In this document: piece after piece, positions 27,001 to 35,800 of the stretch | Layout: each line of letters opens with the position of its first letter | How positions within the stretch are numbered: the stretch's first letter is position 1 | From: Candidatus Obscuribacterales bacterium | Lineage (GTDB): Bacteria > Cyanobacteriota > Vampirovibrionia > Obscuribacterales > Obscuribacteraceae | Direction of reading: 5' to 3' | Length of the DNA: 47,361 bases | Assembly: GCA_019746975.1 (NCBI GenBank) | Contig: JAIERK010000023.1 | Location: 1 to 47,361 of the forward strand | Position numbers and translations under genes: made by a program | The notes under the pieces: generated by a model | What the model was told of the DNA's origin: nothing | Databases searched by the model: none | The model's input: only the letters and a program-made list of their open reading frames with translations

Positions 27001-29411
27001 TATTTGATGAGCGAGGCATCTATCGAACCGATTTCAAAATCGGCAAGCGAGTTTTGTTGGGTGACAATCAAAATTCCGATGGCGACAAGTCGCGCTGCAC
27101 GCTATTTCGATGGATGAATGCCGGCAGTGCCAAAGATGCGTTGAAAAACGCGTTGGAGGTCAATGATGAGCGCATCAACATCTGTGCGCTCACAGCTAAG
27201 TCTTCCGCTGGTGGCGAGGAGAAGTATGTCGCGATAGACATGCTAATCGAGAAGGCATTGACATTGACTGCGGGTGTGGGTCGTAGCGGTGCATGCCGAC
27301 GCCTGGATAACTTGCTTCACACATTGTCGGATGATGATCAGGTGCATATTTACCGAAGCTGGCGGGCTGCGTACGACAAAAGCGATAAGCGCGGTGTGTC
27401 ACCATATCAGATACCAGCGGTAACGTTGGACAAGTACACGTTTCCTCCAAATTCCACATACGAAGCCAAAGTAGACCATTTATTCTTTGGCGTCGGCTGG
27501 ATGTCGGACTTCTCGCCCTCTACACAAAGCGCTGCAGACGACGCAGCGCTGTTTACTCAACTGGAAAGGAGTGGCGCTGGGCGTAATAACTATCGCGACC
27601 TCTGCACAGCAATTATCAAGTCCGACAAATCCCAAGCTATCTGTAAGCACGACGATCCGAGACGATTCGTCATTCGTAGACTGGCTAACTCTGATAACGA
27701 TCGAGTAGCATTGGCGTCTTTGTACATGCTGGTCAATAGCCAGATTGCTTCCGACTTTGAAGCTGGCTGCGAGGGACTTGCGATGCTCGCGATGAGGCGA
27801 GGTAGTCCTGTCGCGCAGGCGGAGGCAAAGGCGATTCTCACTGGAATCATCAGGACCGGTGGCGATGAACAGAGCAAAGCCGCTCACAAGCAATGGACGA
27901 GAGCCTGGGAAGCTTGCGGTCAGCGCGCTAACGATGGTCCGCCTGCTGTGACATTGGCCGACGATGTTCGCCGTTATTACGCCAATGCTGATAAAGAGGC
28001 ATTGACAGTCCTGTTCTCCCAGTCTCCAGAGGTGCGGAAATCGCTCATACTCGCCATGCGCCGACTTGACTCTCCAGGCAAGAAATATCTCGAAGTGCAG
28101 TTGGATCAGGACACCAGACCCGCGGCAACGAAGCAGCCTACGCAGTTCCTCACGATGCACGTACCGCGTTATCAAACTCAGGAATTGATGAATTTTACAG
28201 GCGATTATTTCTTGTCCTTGGATCCTAAAGCCACTAAGCGCCGGGCAGACAGGCGCGATGCAGATTCGGGCGATGAAGCTCTGGGCTGGAAGGTCATGAC
28301 GAAAGAAGACTTCGACAAGCTCAAGTTTTCGAAAGTCGAGTCGCAACCAAAGAAGGAAAAACTCGACATCCTGAAGCTCGAACTTGATCCGGTGAAGGAT
28401 AAGGATTCGTCCGGGTCCAGCTTGCGTCATCCGAGGCATGAGTCGGAGAAGCCACAACCGGCTGAGCGATTCCAGCGCCGAGACTCTCAGTGGAACGACA
28501 TTGTTGTAATACCTAAGGCTGGCGACAAGCGAGTCCAATGGCTCGGCGAACAGTTAGTGGCTGAGAAGAAGACTGATTCAACGTCTAAGCGGATATGGGA
28601 CTTTGGTGTTACGTCCGACGAGGATGCTGTGAAGTTTTCGAAATCGGTGCCACCAGAAGTGATGGCGGAGTTCTGCCGAGAGTTGATGTTCTATCGTCCT
28701 GATATCGCTGGACAGCAGTACATTGACGAGATCGAGTTGGCTACCTTATTGCGCAACTGGATTGTGCAAAAATCGGCTGGATTGGTTGGTGGCAAGTCCT
28801 GGATCAACAATGTGACAGACTACGACTATGCCGGTATGGAGCCTGTCGATCCATTCCGTCTACCCGTGCGCTCATACAATCGTGGGCAAATACCGAGCTA
28901 TGGTACGGAGAAATTGCTCTACGACAAGGCGAGAAGCGACAAACTTAATCAAGTTCTCGCTGATTGTCTTAAACTCAAGGAACCTGTGCCAGGATTGTTG
29001 AAGTGGAGCCCTCGTCCGAAAGCTGTAATTGAGACTCCGAACCTTGTCGAACATCCTCCGCTCGAGCTGCTGGATGCCTACAAAACAGATGTGACTAAAC
29101 TGCTGCCTGCCGAGTTACGCAACGGTTCTCCACAGGGACGAATGGTTGCTGTGAAGGATCTCTTGGAGTTGGGAGCTGAGAAAAAGGACGCTGAGGAGAA
29201 GGACACTGGTAAGGGGAATCTCGGGACAGACCAGCAGCCGGAAAGTAAGCAGCGGACCCAGCGACCGAGGACGTTTTCCACCCGCGGTGCTTACAGGGCC
29301 ACCGGAGATTCAAGCCGTGACCGCAACAGTGAAGCGCAATTGAACATCGAAGAGAAGTGCCAAGATATTCTAAAAACAATTCGGGCTCAACAAGACGCGA
29401 TGAGTCGATAA
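18054..29411 (+). CDS. Giant 3785-residue protein, function unknown
   Basis: ATG 18054 follows GAGGAG by 9 nt and the frame is open for 11.4 kb. There is no signal peptide. Residues 1-140 are acidic and disordered. Residues 150-550 are helical and charged. Residues about 556-605 are a Pro/Glu/Lys linker of near 11-residue units (VPEKGEKEKF, VAPEKTGESKV, AGPDKSSEGKS). A hydrophobic segment lies near 1203-1225 (GLVIAMDVGMFAIGLGELVAAY). From about 1400 the protein is alpha-helical with HEAT-like pairs (SLREAAAKALGSL; VRRAAYHTAKLLEDRDL), broken by coiled coil (about 1640-1790). Two beta-rich YD-like islands are near 2645-2680 (KIEYPDGSWMKCT) and 2964-3003 (LTVNYADGSVDCLF). The end is charged and disordered. 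I recognise no family for the whole; a large scaffold or repeat protein is the best guess. It converges with the other giant gene. Confidence 0.85.
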   Translation: MTREYKLNVDQPVTFDESYNDDQTSDSESHCHEARSKAYWGVLKANRDSDVAGSNSCEPLYDAENGAANIDLSPVSCDAGVEGFEPMPGLECTEVLQSYPIAEPVEDTAGGVVDLSQALSSDQPKIEEPQDKSPESKSNVEPSTADAFTDIELLATLDFEGELETEKTPELEPATGEKQLSNLQQFLLQRMDKMSETDINKQLLKSTTTQLIELIDNLDVDRRKKFELIRSNPIRLLQLANAELKEKGKIAVKEALKSGAIDEKTAQAFQQALGKDLLPKEVIMLMLKGEMKSGKFDLCTKSVYTSLIESVERDMRKQVTRKEFGLQERSEKDGSPLWKRRIDLTSGASPKSASDADAYYLGLGSSHVPDEKALSELGKLFERTQAMRGDSKNAKAEREFQTIIGDKIKLVNDRALFVSILSETTATIKRQFNSGELPESLKQELMVAQKEDKFDQKVLELAQKYVVGRIESILSQQEKLGLITLQERNRLAELAKEGSLLGTTAAAMIREESAAGEVGIVSRASARTLESQYNTKYWSYRNSAKTNNGGAVKLMVPEKGEKEKFVAPEKTGESKVAGPDKSSEGKSGVPGKADERKVDMPDKPISLSAKSQGKALDADTITGAVESMKKLDAWLESVGEKRDARIDGLHKLIVPLSHVVDQKLVWKHYQESLKADVKVRYQSKVGLDQMVLSELESMEKSSNKAGFESKISEIAEGELKKVLKLELQQQRDNGVLSFGEFESEAKKIADGEPPESLFDSMLSKEQSKNEFGSATRAFYGALVEKYNVEAPQNYLALRRAGLDVPPGFLAGGMLDDSGRIMSPDRIASMFAFSLHQKIGTGLLKIDTSKVPDDTTELFQLARWNKGASAILLAHFHKVECERLDKAIVKIGRPEWKREGSMPVEDWLARVGPMVDLTMEIKFAVQAMVLSESLRAGRGPSQDEYDALRKNFPGKIEFKGSEVTSVQLDLPEKLTPSFESSEKLRKIKEWFKANEARATQAMEALANAALNEKLILVWQEQPLDNGKVMKDGKVQDCNLLRNRLRVENVTDSDGNKKVRIHSFNEFCYSELWNLYDIGAREVDVRPALILAGPSAVEKALEGKVKREALLPLYRQLKEAEDSFNKQSEASTENKNIIATMTDILKKAGVTDAEAVCAKIFTSYTDYNETDMVCILNGGKVQMMLAKEVQSWRSGEQLKEIGCKGLVIAMDVGMFAIGLGELVAAYRVAQAVKAVSCAVMRQAYSQAIQQLIKQAVKNFALSLSGALLSNARTQSAQEGRWLREARDLVFVGDGVVSLAKGGRGVLNRFGMFKPSPQAQATGAVMNQFKRPFGYGSYALETWNLGCQVVVGTQLSTHLAERAGKKKLPHGLKYGNETLLGLLNDGTNGSRLIGDGTKYDAAGNAPERFFADLGKTIAGKDFYAAQRLADHESQILKQLQTGKGVSNDLLKRYFNATDDGEKVFLALGLLKLAQKPDGTLTNDLGRFGVVDVTSELLMTEVKKGFANGSAERKMQIGRALVAMDLMNWPEYSTVCRDVLKDAKSSSEAKTDALLDLALCIKFIGQQSPNDPKAAFQSFGCSPEELKGVLRKTAESETDPNVRGMAVGLAHAFSLNDPAKTAQLVDKCAADWRMIKLNNEIKDLEQRAKEATFFEIKDKVTDAVSSFINRSEAGSNSDVVNPFETQRKMLASRLFDAREELADLRESLAIEDNPALSGELANSQKSSDGAKGPELFSLLEELGKLQNLKAELKTAGHCHPDPESVEKKIAELTVAIKAAEVRLGAPDRGFKVDLNASQLPAIPQSLSKTVGKRLVAELSTNDSDSVTIARTKLNAIDALDLLKEQDCALSDREYVDKIVDLIRMDNGVVATEALQKLLARGINSLTPEQQKQIQRELLYVLKRNHAIDPALQSTHPDEAKRSADESVSAKIELMEMLKALLDTKVFSPAVNEQFIDEIVKLIDPSDANYAASHPSLREAAAKALGSLKAQMSDLPVDKMQKIFKVLHDTMRPYSPAKNNALATGEPETDVRRAAYHTAKLLEDRDLKECAKEFKDSEKDPLLRSKYATEELSTLRPDRPECALRIFEKETDHWIRVAFHSAVQPADAALQKYMLNAKVHPDSLKDSQKQLRKDLATASKQFVFEPDPFAINPRANFALHSQIWFGSNPFQKEYDTAVAKAYKDDTKRVDDAWNQVKADAALGGETGQTAKAALLWMVSHAGLYDLRAAKAIRELLTKEIPDKELFFFGFSEAYRGDTHSIIPDNVRTELLEGLNELAEQDKSGSMKEWIGRIATDALEFELKQPSTPGVVSASDKRKITLIGLLNKCEYALGLSKVKSLQASVGGRYVYHESVRQAGLEFERALNERTPKSPGSEKACADLLKTAVDGRKLFQKRVDEKNAPIAAPVPKEPGEADDKLSALERRRLEYKRLSDDGKAIDSVTARRAINDACCSQPITSTKDLRIPHLQILLKDENNSIALSVAWHLVKAADPALTRDENHRKLIRSQAFYKDAIGKLQELEKDKKSDPETASDATRLLAIVKDWDSNNIVDSTSSKKVFADKTVSNAFETLDPLKSKAPVSQKCEAIELLVLIASREFNAGKPELQQEVESLMRQLSSTRDGQLGIAIADAVRKTQSENPYTESIDLRGRRVLNFKNGTKTVITEGPDHCKIEYPDGSWMKCTMDGVGSIDKYEDSRHPGVEKLAGRDFTRGSIRISRSTGAIIEDDAANVRSVRLASGESWSYFRGDVKAGEALCKLAKDGAGLQSASIKDSVDGCQFDSDVIRDPGDLRLKEFNVMLAKSEPMSDSERQKKFAAARAIIGAKAGAIEPSIYAEAKAVFLQEELKGTFLKDAPVEQILSEMNDAAVFFGRIKDGDQRRKMFVEALESKEPRIRTLAAKIIAYDKNSAFTDKDRLGALKVVISDATLVDSVNNDDRKVGDLHSIINELSATLGNVEANLDATRSVKIESGKLTKLTVNYADGSVDCLFDERGIYRTDFKIGKRVLLGDNQNSDGDKSRCTLFRWMNAGSAKDALKNALEVNDERINICALTAKSSAGGEEKYVAIDMLIEKALTLTAGVGRSGACRRLDNLLHTLSDDDQVHIYRSWRAAYDKSDKRGVSPYQIPAVTLDKYTFPPNSTYEAKVDHLFFGVGWMSDFSPSTQSAADDAALFTQLERSGAGRNNYRDLCTAIIKSDKSQAICKHDDPRRFVIRRLANSDNDRVALASLYMLVNSQIASDFEAGCEGLAMLAMRRGSPVAQAEAKAILTGIIRTGGDEQSKAAHKQWTRAWEACGQRANDGPPAVTLADDVRRYYANADKEALTVLFSQSPEVRKSLILAMRRLDSPGKKYLEVQLDQDTRPAATKQPTQFLTMHVPRYQTQELMNFTGDYFLSLDPKATKRRADRRDADSGDEALGWKVMTKEDFDKLKFSKVESQPKKEKLDILKLELDPVKDKDSSGSSLRHPRHESEKPQPAERFQRRDSQWNDIVVIPKAGDKRVQWLGEQLVAEKKTDSTSKRIWDFGVTSDEDAVKFSKSVPPEVMAEFCRELMFYRPDIAGQQYIDEIELATLLRNWIVQKSAGLVGGKSWINNVTDYDYAGMEPVDPFRLPVRSYNRGQIPSYGTEKLLYDKARSDKLNQVLADCLKLKEPVPGLLKWSPRPKAVIETPNLVEHPPLELLDAYKTDVTKLLPAELRNGSPQGRMVAVKDLLELGAEKKDAEEKDTGKGNLGTDQQPESKQRTQRPRTFSTRGAYRATGDSSRDRNSEAQLNIEEKCQDILKTIRAQQDAMSR

Positions 29412-29520
29412 ATGGCGAGGATTGCCTCAATCTGAGATCGCCACGGCGCTCCCTGTCCTGATCCTTGCGCGATGAGCCTTTGAGCTCATGTATTGCGACT
29501 GAATAACAGATAGATCGCCC

Positions 29521-29546
29521 GGCGCCTGGACATTGCTCCAAGCGCC
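29521..29546 (+). terminator. Probable terminator after the 3785-residue gene
   Basis: GGCGCCTGGA (29521-29530) pairs with TCCAAGCGCC (29537-29546) with a single C-A mismatch and a 6-nt loop. A T-rich stretch (TTTCCTTCCTTTT) follows on the plus strand. Confidence 0.55.
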
Positions 29547-29698
29547 GCAATTTCCTTCCTTTTAGTGTATTGCGGTCTGTAGCAATGTTGGCACCGTAAG
29601 TTTAATGGTCAGCGGTGGACGTGTGTACATCAGCTGCAACCGTGTTGACAAGCCGCCTCACCGTAACATGTTTCTGGCAAAGTCAGGGGGAAGTAAAC

Positions 29699-29758
29699 AT
29701 GAGTGAGAACTTCTGTATGGCGGCGTCGCACTGTCGAACTCGTCCGTTTTCCACGTAA
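29699..29758 (+). CDS. Possible 19-residue ORF with strong ribosome-binding site
   Basis: ATG 29699 is preceded at 5-7 nt by AGGGGGAAG and encodes MSENFCMAASHCRTRPFST before TAA. TTGACA (29645-29650) is upstream, but the matching -10 (ATGTTT, 17-nt spacing) is poor. It is too short to judge by codon use, so it may be chance. Confidence 0.25.
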   Translation: MSENFCMAASHCRTRPFST

Positions 29759-29820
29759 ACTGCTCAGCGGCCTTGCAAGACAATGACGAGCAATTTATCC
29801 TGGTAATCGAGCCCACCGAG

Positions 29821-32800
29821 CTATTTGCCTTTGATCTCGACTTTGAAGTCTAGCTCCGGCTCTGAGTTCATTTTAGACAGTTGGTCGATTGCAACGGTTG
29901 TGAGGAACAGCACTGTAACTACTGTTCCGACTTTGCCCGTTAACCTTTCCATATTGCCGGAGCCGCCGTTTGCTTTGCCAAGTTGGTGGTTGACTGTTTT
30001 TCTGAATTCGGGCTCGGTGTTGTATCTGTGCTGATCGGCTACGATGCGGTCTCTTCTCTCCTGGAGCCTCTTCACGAGCTCCTCGTTCTTCGCTTTGCGA
30101 GCTTCTTCGATGTTTTTGTCGCATATCTTCAGCCAGTTTTCGAAACTACGTTTGACCAATTCTTCCGACCTTGCAGCGTCAATTTCTGTGATCGATTGTC
30201 CACCCCTCAAGACGAAGATCTTAATTCTGCCGTCCGGTCCCATTGACGTGACAATGCGCTCGCCTGTTAACTTCGCAACTTCTTCGACTACGTCTAAGCT
30301 GAAAGGAGTGGCGTGCACAACCTCGCTTCCGTTAAGGCTATGGTTGTTCATTCTGTACTGCAAATAGTTTGCTGACAGATCCACTACAGCTTTTTCCGCT
30401 TCCAAGAATCGTTGTTGTGTGGTGCCTTCTGTAGAGCGGAGATCTACGTTGAATGCTCTAGCTCGATCTTCGCGTCCAGTTAGCTGGCTAACCTGGTGCA
30501 GTTGGTGAAACAGAGTCGATACTACCTCATTGGCTCTGAGTCTGCCTTCCGGCGTCGAAGTGTCGATTGCGGCGAGTGATGCTTCAGAGATGTGCAACTC
30601 AACTTTTACGTCGGATGCCACTGTGGACCTGACGCGACCATCGGGTGTCCGGTAAAAGACCTCTCCCGAACTCGTTGCGAATAGTGGCTCTATGATGGCG
30701 TTATTAACTTTATAGACGACTTTACCGGCTCCTTCCATTTTGCTGGCTTTTACGGATGCGCTTCTGAGTAGCGGCATCTCCTTTGCTGAGAAGCGCGGAT
30801 CGCTCAATTGCCCAACGAAATCATTGACCAAGCTGTCTAAGCAGGCGGTTTTGCTTTGCTCTGTCTTGCCGAAGTCCTGCTTCAAGGCGTCTTTGCTGCA
30901 AATTCTAAATCGTTCCATCTGAGTGATCAGGTCTCCTTTGCCAGCATGTTTTTGGAACTCTGCAAACAGTGTCGATAGTGCCAACGAATTACTGACGAGG
31001 GTTTCGGCGCTCGCACCAGTGTAGTCAACTACGACTCTGTCAGTTTGGACGCCTTTGGCTTTAGGCGGGGCCGGTGCGACCTTTGCAGTAGGTGGTCGAT
31101 CTAGTGATGGATTGGTTGAAAAACGCATGTCGACAGGCACATCGCTCTCATTCATCCTTTCGATCAGCGCTCTAGATCTCTCACCTTTGAGGGCGCGCAC
31201 ATTTTCGGCTCCTATGGCGTCGAAGATTTGCTTGGCTTTGCTGGGTGAGGGGTCTTCGCCCAGAAGTTCTTTCCATTTTGAATTGGTCAGTTGATCTATA
31301 CCTTCCCGTCCAATCTGCCGTATTATTTCAACTCGACGCTCGTGCGGAATTGCATTCACCGCCTGTGGTTTCATCCTGGAGAGCAATTCTCGTGACTGTG
31401 CAGGAGTGAATCCCTCTGTTAATGCCAACAGTTTTTTCTCACCGACGAGCTTGAGTTGATCGTAACTGGACAGCCTGAGCAGCTCCATCCGTGCCGAGGT
31501 ATTCATCGAGGCAATTGTTTCAGCTGACAGCACATCCTTCAGAAGCGTGTGACGTCGCTCGAAGTTAAGACTTTTAATCTGTTCCGGTGTCGCTTCGCGC
31601 AGCATCTGAGCGTGCATCTCTTTCGGGACGATCTGAAGTCCGTGGTCGGCGTTGAGAACTTCTCGGTAATGTTCGAATCCGAAATCTTTCGTCAATTGCT
31701 CCAGATGTCCCTCAGGCAGCTTTCGAGCTTGTTCTGGGGTCATCGAGCGAATTATCAGGGCGCGCGCTTCGGCGGGCAGTCTCTGTAGCTGCTCGAGCGG
31801 CATGGTCAGCGCGAGTTCTCCACGCCTTCGATTATCGTACAACTCTCGCATCGTGGGAAGATCGCCTTTGGCTTCTCCAGGCTTGTCCGGACTGGGTGCT
31901 TTCAAGGGCGGGCGTTCTCCTCCGTCTGGTACCGCGGACGGTGGTGCAGTTGATATCTGCCCTTGCTTTAGTCGCAAGTCCCGCAGGACTGGCGGCATGT
32001 CCCAGACTTCTGTGACCAGTTGCCGCTTTTCCAGTTCTGTATACATCTTCAGTAAATCTTGATTGTGTTGAGAATCTACTTCAGCAGTTGGATGCATGTT
32101 GGATACCGCTCGATCGGCGTGATATTTGGCTTTTGCCATTTGAGCGTTGCGAGCGGCAACGCCAAGCGATTGATTCTGGCTCCTGGCAAATGCGTCCAGG
32201 GCGAACTGCATCTCGGTTTCCATTCTTAGTTCTTTAAGAGTGGCCTGGTTCTCAGTGACGTCGGCTCTGGCTCTTTCTTTCTGTTCTGGAGTTAAATCAC
32301 CGACAGCGCCATTTGCCTGATCCTTTAGTCGATCGCGCAGATTTCCAGTGAGTTGGGCTCGCCGAGCACTGCGCTCTTCAACTGAAAGAGTGACATAGGT
32401 GGTTTCATCTAATTTGCCCTGGTATGATTCCGCGAGACCCTTAGTCGCTTTCACCATTTCCGGATTACTTGCGAGTCCGTCATTTTGCTTCTGAGCTTTT
32501 AGTCTTTCAACTTCCTTGTTTAGATAATCGGCCACTCCTTCGCGAGTTTTCAATACGGTGTCATCGATGATCGCTTCGTCTCGTATTCCGAAGAAGAGAT
32601 CGTACGCCCTGTTCCCATGCTGGGATAATTCCATGAATCTGCGGCCTGCAGTCCCGAGCTGCGCTATTGGCGAGCCGGATTTCCTCGATGGATTTTCGAT
32701 CACGGATTCAAAATACTCGCGCCACGCTTTCTTCTGAGCGGCCTTCTCCTGCGGTGATAGTATGGGCTCGCCTTCGCCAACGTGCTGCATTACTTGTTCC

Positions 32801-35800
32801 AGGACTGCTCTGTCAAACGCTTTCTGATCGGCCATTCGGAGCGCGGCGCGCTTCAGAGATTTTGCAGCATGAGAAAGCTCGTGCTCAATGATAGAACTAG
32901 GACTGCAATCCGGACCGACATAAATGGAAGTCTTGTATACGCAGGTGAAACAAGTGCCTCCTGTGCTTTCCGGCGTGTATTTTATTTGCATAAACTCAGG
33001 TGTAATCAGCTTCTCTGGAAGCCCCATGCGTTTGGCTCGAGCTTTTGCATCGGCCATCATCAGATCGATCGCTTCTTTCTGACCTGCCTCGGTACCACTT
33101 TCGAAAAGCTTAAGCACTTTTCTGTCGAACTCTGTCAATGGCAAACTTCTAGCCTTGAGGAGGTGAGGTGCGTCGCGCCCCGCAGTGGTATCAGTGGCAG
33201 TGGCTTTTCTCGTATTAACCTCGTGAGAGACGCGATCGGTAACTTCTTTCGACGCTCCCTGAAATTTTGACAATGCTGCATCTAAAGCGGCCGCCTGCTT
33301 GCCTTGGGGTTGGCGGAGCGCATTGTCTATTGCGATTACGTGTTCTCGCGCTTCTCTCCAGCTTATGGGCAGACCTTCGACGAAACTTCTTTTGACCTCC
33401 TTGGCTGAGGCATCTTTAGCCAGCTCCGGATCTTGTTTCATCACGCTCTCGCGTGTCTCGTTGGTTTTCAACGATCTGTTCACGGCTCGATCCATGCGAG
33501 ATAGCGCATCAGCAACCTTTACCTGGTCCACTTCGACTTTCTTGGTTTGTCTGCGTGGGTTGGCCTTCTCCAGTTCTACTGAGGAACCATCAGTCGCGAC
33601 CACGAGAGACTCGTAGGAGCCCTCCACGCTGAGAACAAGCTTGGCGGGCTCTTGACTAGTTGCTCCGCGCGATAATTCGACTTTAACTCCGACGGTTTTC
33701 AACTGTCTGGTCAGCTCCGCGATGTAGCGTGCTTGTTCATCAGGAGTAGTATCACTGTACTCGCGCATGGCTCGTTTTATGCCCTCCACGCGTCGGGCTG
33801 CAGGCACATCCGAGCTGCTCAGGGCCCGTTTGAACTCGCTGAGGAAGGCGAACTCCTTCTGCCAACTGACAGGCAGGCTCTTTTGAGGGTGTTCCGCCGT
33901 CATCTCTATGGCGTCCGGAACGACCTTGATGTCCGGAATAGCTGATTTGACCTCTGCTTTAGGGACCAGCTCTATATGTCTGGATTCCGCATCTTCAACG
34001 AGTTTTGACTCCCTGAGTCCGGTGCGCTGGCGTTTGTAAACAGTTCCATCTTCATCTGCGTAGTAGCGCTTCCCGTCCACGTCAATTGGCGTAAATTTAT
34101 TGAATTGCAGTTTTTCCGGTCTGAAATCCTTACCTGGTGTACATTCCTTGAAAGGGGTTTCTGCCGTCTGTTGAGGCTGTCCTTCTGTCGGTTGAGTTTT
34201 TGCGGCATCTCTTTTGATTACTACACGTCCGTCACTCGCTGTGCCAATGATTGCTGCTTCTCGTGACACTCCTGCTCGTTCTGGCCGTTGTACTCTTGTG
34301 GTGCTCTCGACGCCTTCTATTGGCTTCACTTCCGCCATTGCGGCGAGCACCTCCGCCGCAACTGCCGCGCGACGATACCTGGCGCCGGCACGGGCCTGCA
34401 ATATAGCCAGTCCTATCGCCAGCAGCGGAAGCGCGGCGCCGGTTAGGGTATCTACGAGGTAGCTTTTGACCTCGGCATCGTCCTCGTCTGCGGTTTTAGA
34501 TGCATCGACGAGGTTGAGTCCCTGGTAGTTAGGAGGGGCTATTTTGACATCACCATCGGTAGTGGCAGGTGGTCGGTTGCGCAGGTGCGCGACGAAAGCA
34601 TTCACAGAGTTCTTTTGGAAATCGTCGTCCAGCGAGATGGTTGGATCGTCTCGCATTGAGCGACCAAGGTCAGCCACCGCTTCTTTGTACAATTCTGGTT
34701 TGCCGCTGGCTATGCGAGCAAAGGCGTAGTTGACTCGAATTCCGGACTCGAGGGCAGATGCGTCTGCACTCGATTGATCGGCTTCTTTGAGTTTGTCATC
34801 GTTGTCGACTCGTTGTTTCAGCAGAGGCTTAAGCGCATCATCGCTTGCATTGGCGATCTTGGATTCGAGTTTCAATGCGGTGATAAACAGATCCAGAGTT
34901 CTGCGATCCAATTCGACTTTTTGCTCTTTCTGGGCTTTCAATGCGAGTTCGAAAGTTGGGGTCGCCTTTTCTATGCCCGATTCGAAAAATGATTGAGTGG
35001 CTTGCTGCGAAAGTGTTGCCGGGTCGACATCGCTGGTTTTCTTGCCTTCCGCTGGAAAGAAGTCGCTGACTTTGAGGCCGGTCGTCCATTCCGGCAGACC
35101 TCGAAGTTTTCGATTGGCTGCCATCTCAACGTAGCTTTCTCGGATCAGTTTGCGAAATCCCTCATGGAGGGCAAGTTCTGGATGTTCTTTGATGAGTCGG
35201 CAAAGCTCTTCTTCGCCTTGTTTTACGTACTTATCCTTCCCGTTAGTCAGAAGGAGAGCGGCGCGTGAGCAGCGCGATTCTTCAAAGGAGGGTACCAGCG
35301 AAGTTAGTTTGCGCTCTTTGTTCAGGTTCTCAGCGTCTTGTTTTTCAAGGTCGGCAATTTGTTTTGTTAAACCCTCTTGAAGCTTCGGATCTTTATTGGT
35401 CTCTTTCCGATACAAGGCGTCAGCAGTCGCGATGCGCGTATTGAGAGATTCTTTTTGCAGACCGAGAAGACTGTTACGGGACTCGCTCATTGCTCGCGAT
35501 TCCGTTTCGATCTGTTTCTCCATGTTTTGAAGAACATCATCAAACGCCTCATCCACGTGCTTCAGGCGCTCCTGCGCTGCCTTTATCTTTGCGTCAGTGT
35601 TCGTCGTTGTTTCTGCTTTGTCGCTCGCTGTCTTTTGCGGCAAGTCGTTGTTGCCTAGTTTCTCCGGCGGTTTTTCATCTCCCGTTGGGCGACCTTTGCT
35701 CTCTTCCGGCTCAGGGCTGTCCTCTGCTTTTTCGTTGGCTTCGCTTCTTTTGCTGTCTGTGAACACGACAGAACAGAGATGTTTGTCCGCAGTCTGCTGA

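Larger units (their letters stand above)
29412..29820. other. Spacer between the convergent giant genes
   Basis: About 410 nt. It holds a hairpin (29521-29546), a smaller one (ATGAGC/GCTCAT, 29472-29489) and a possible 19-codon ORF (29699-29758). Nothing else was recognised. Confidence 0.5.

Noticed and set aside
27480..28538. 352-codon open frame antisense to the 3785-residue gene
   Set aside because: It lies wholly inside a long coding frame with native codon use, has no ribosome-binding site and its translation shows no domain or sensible hydrophobic pattern.
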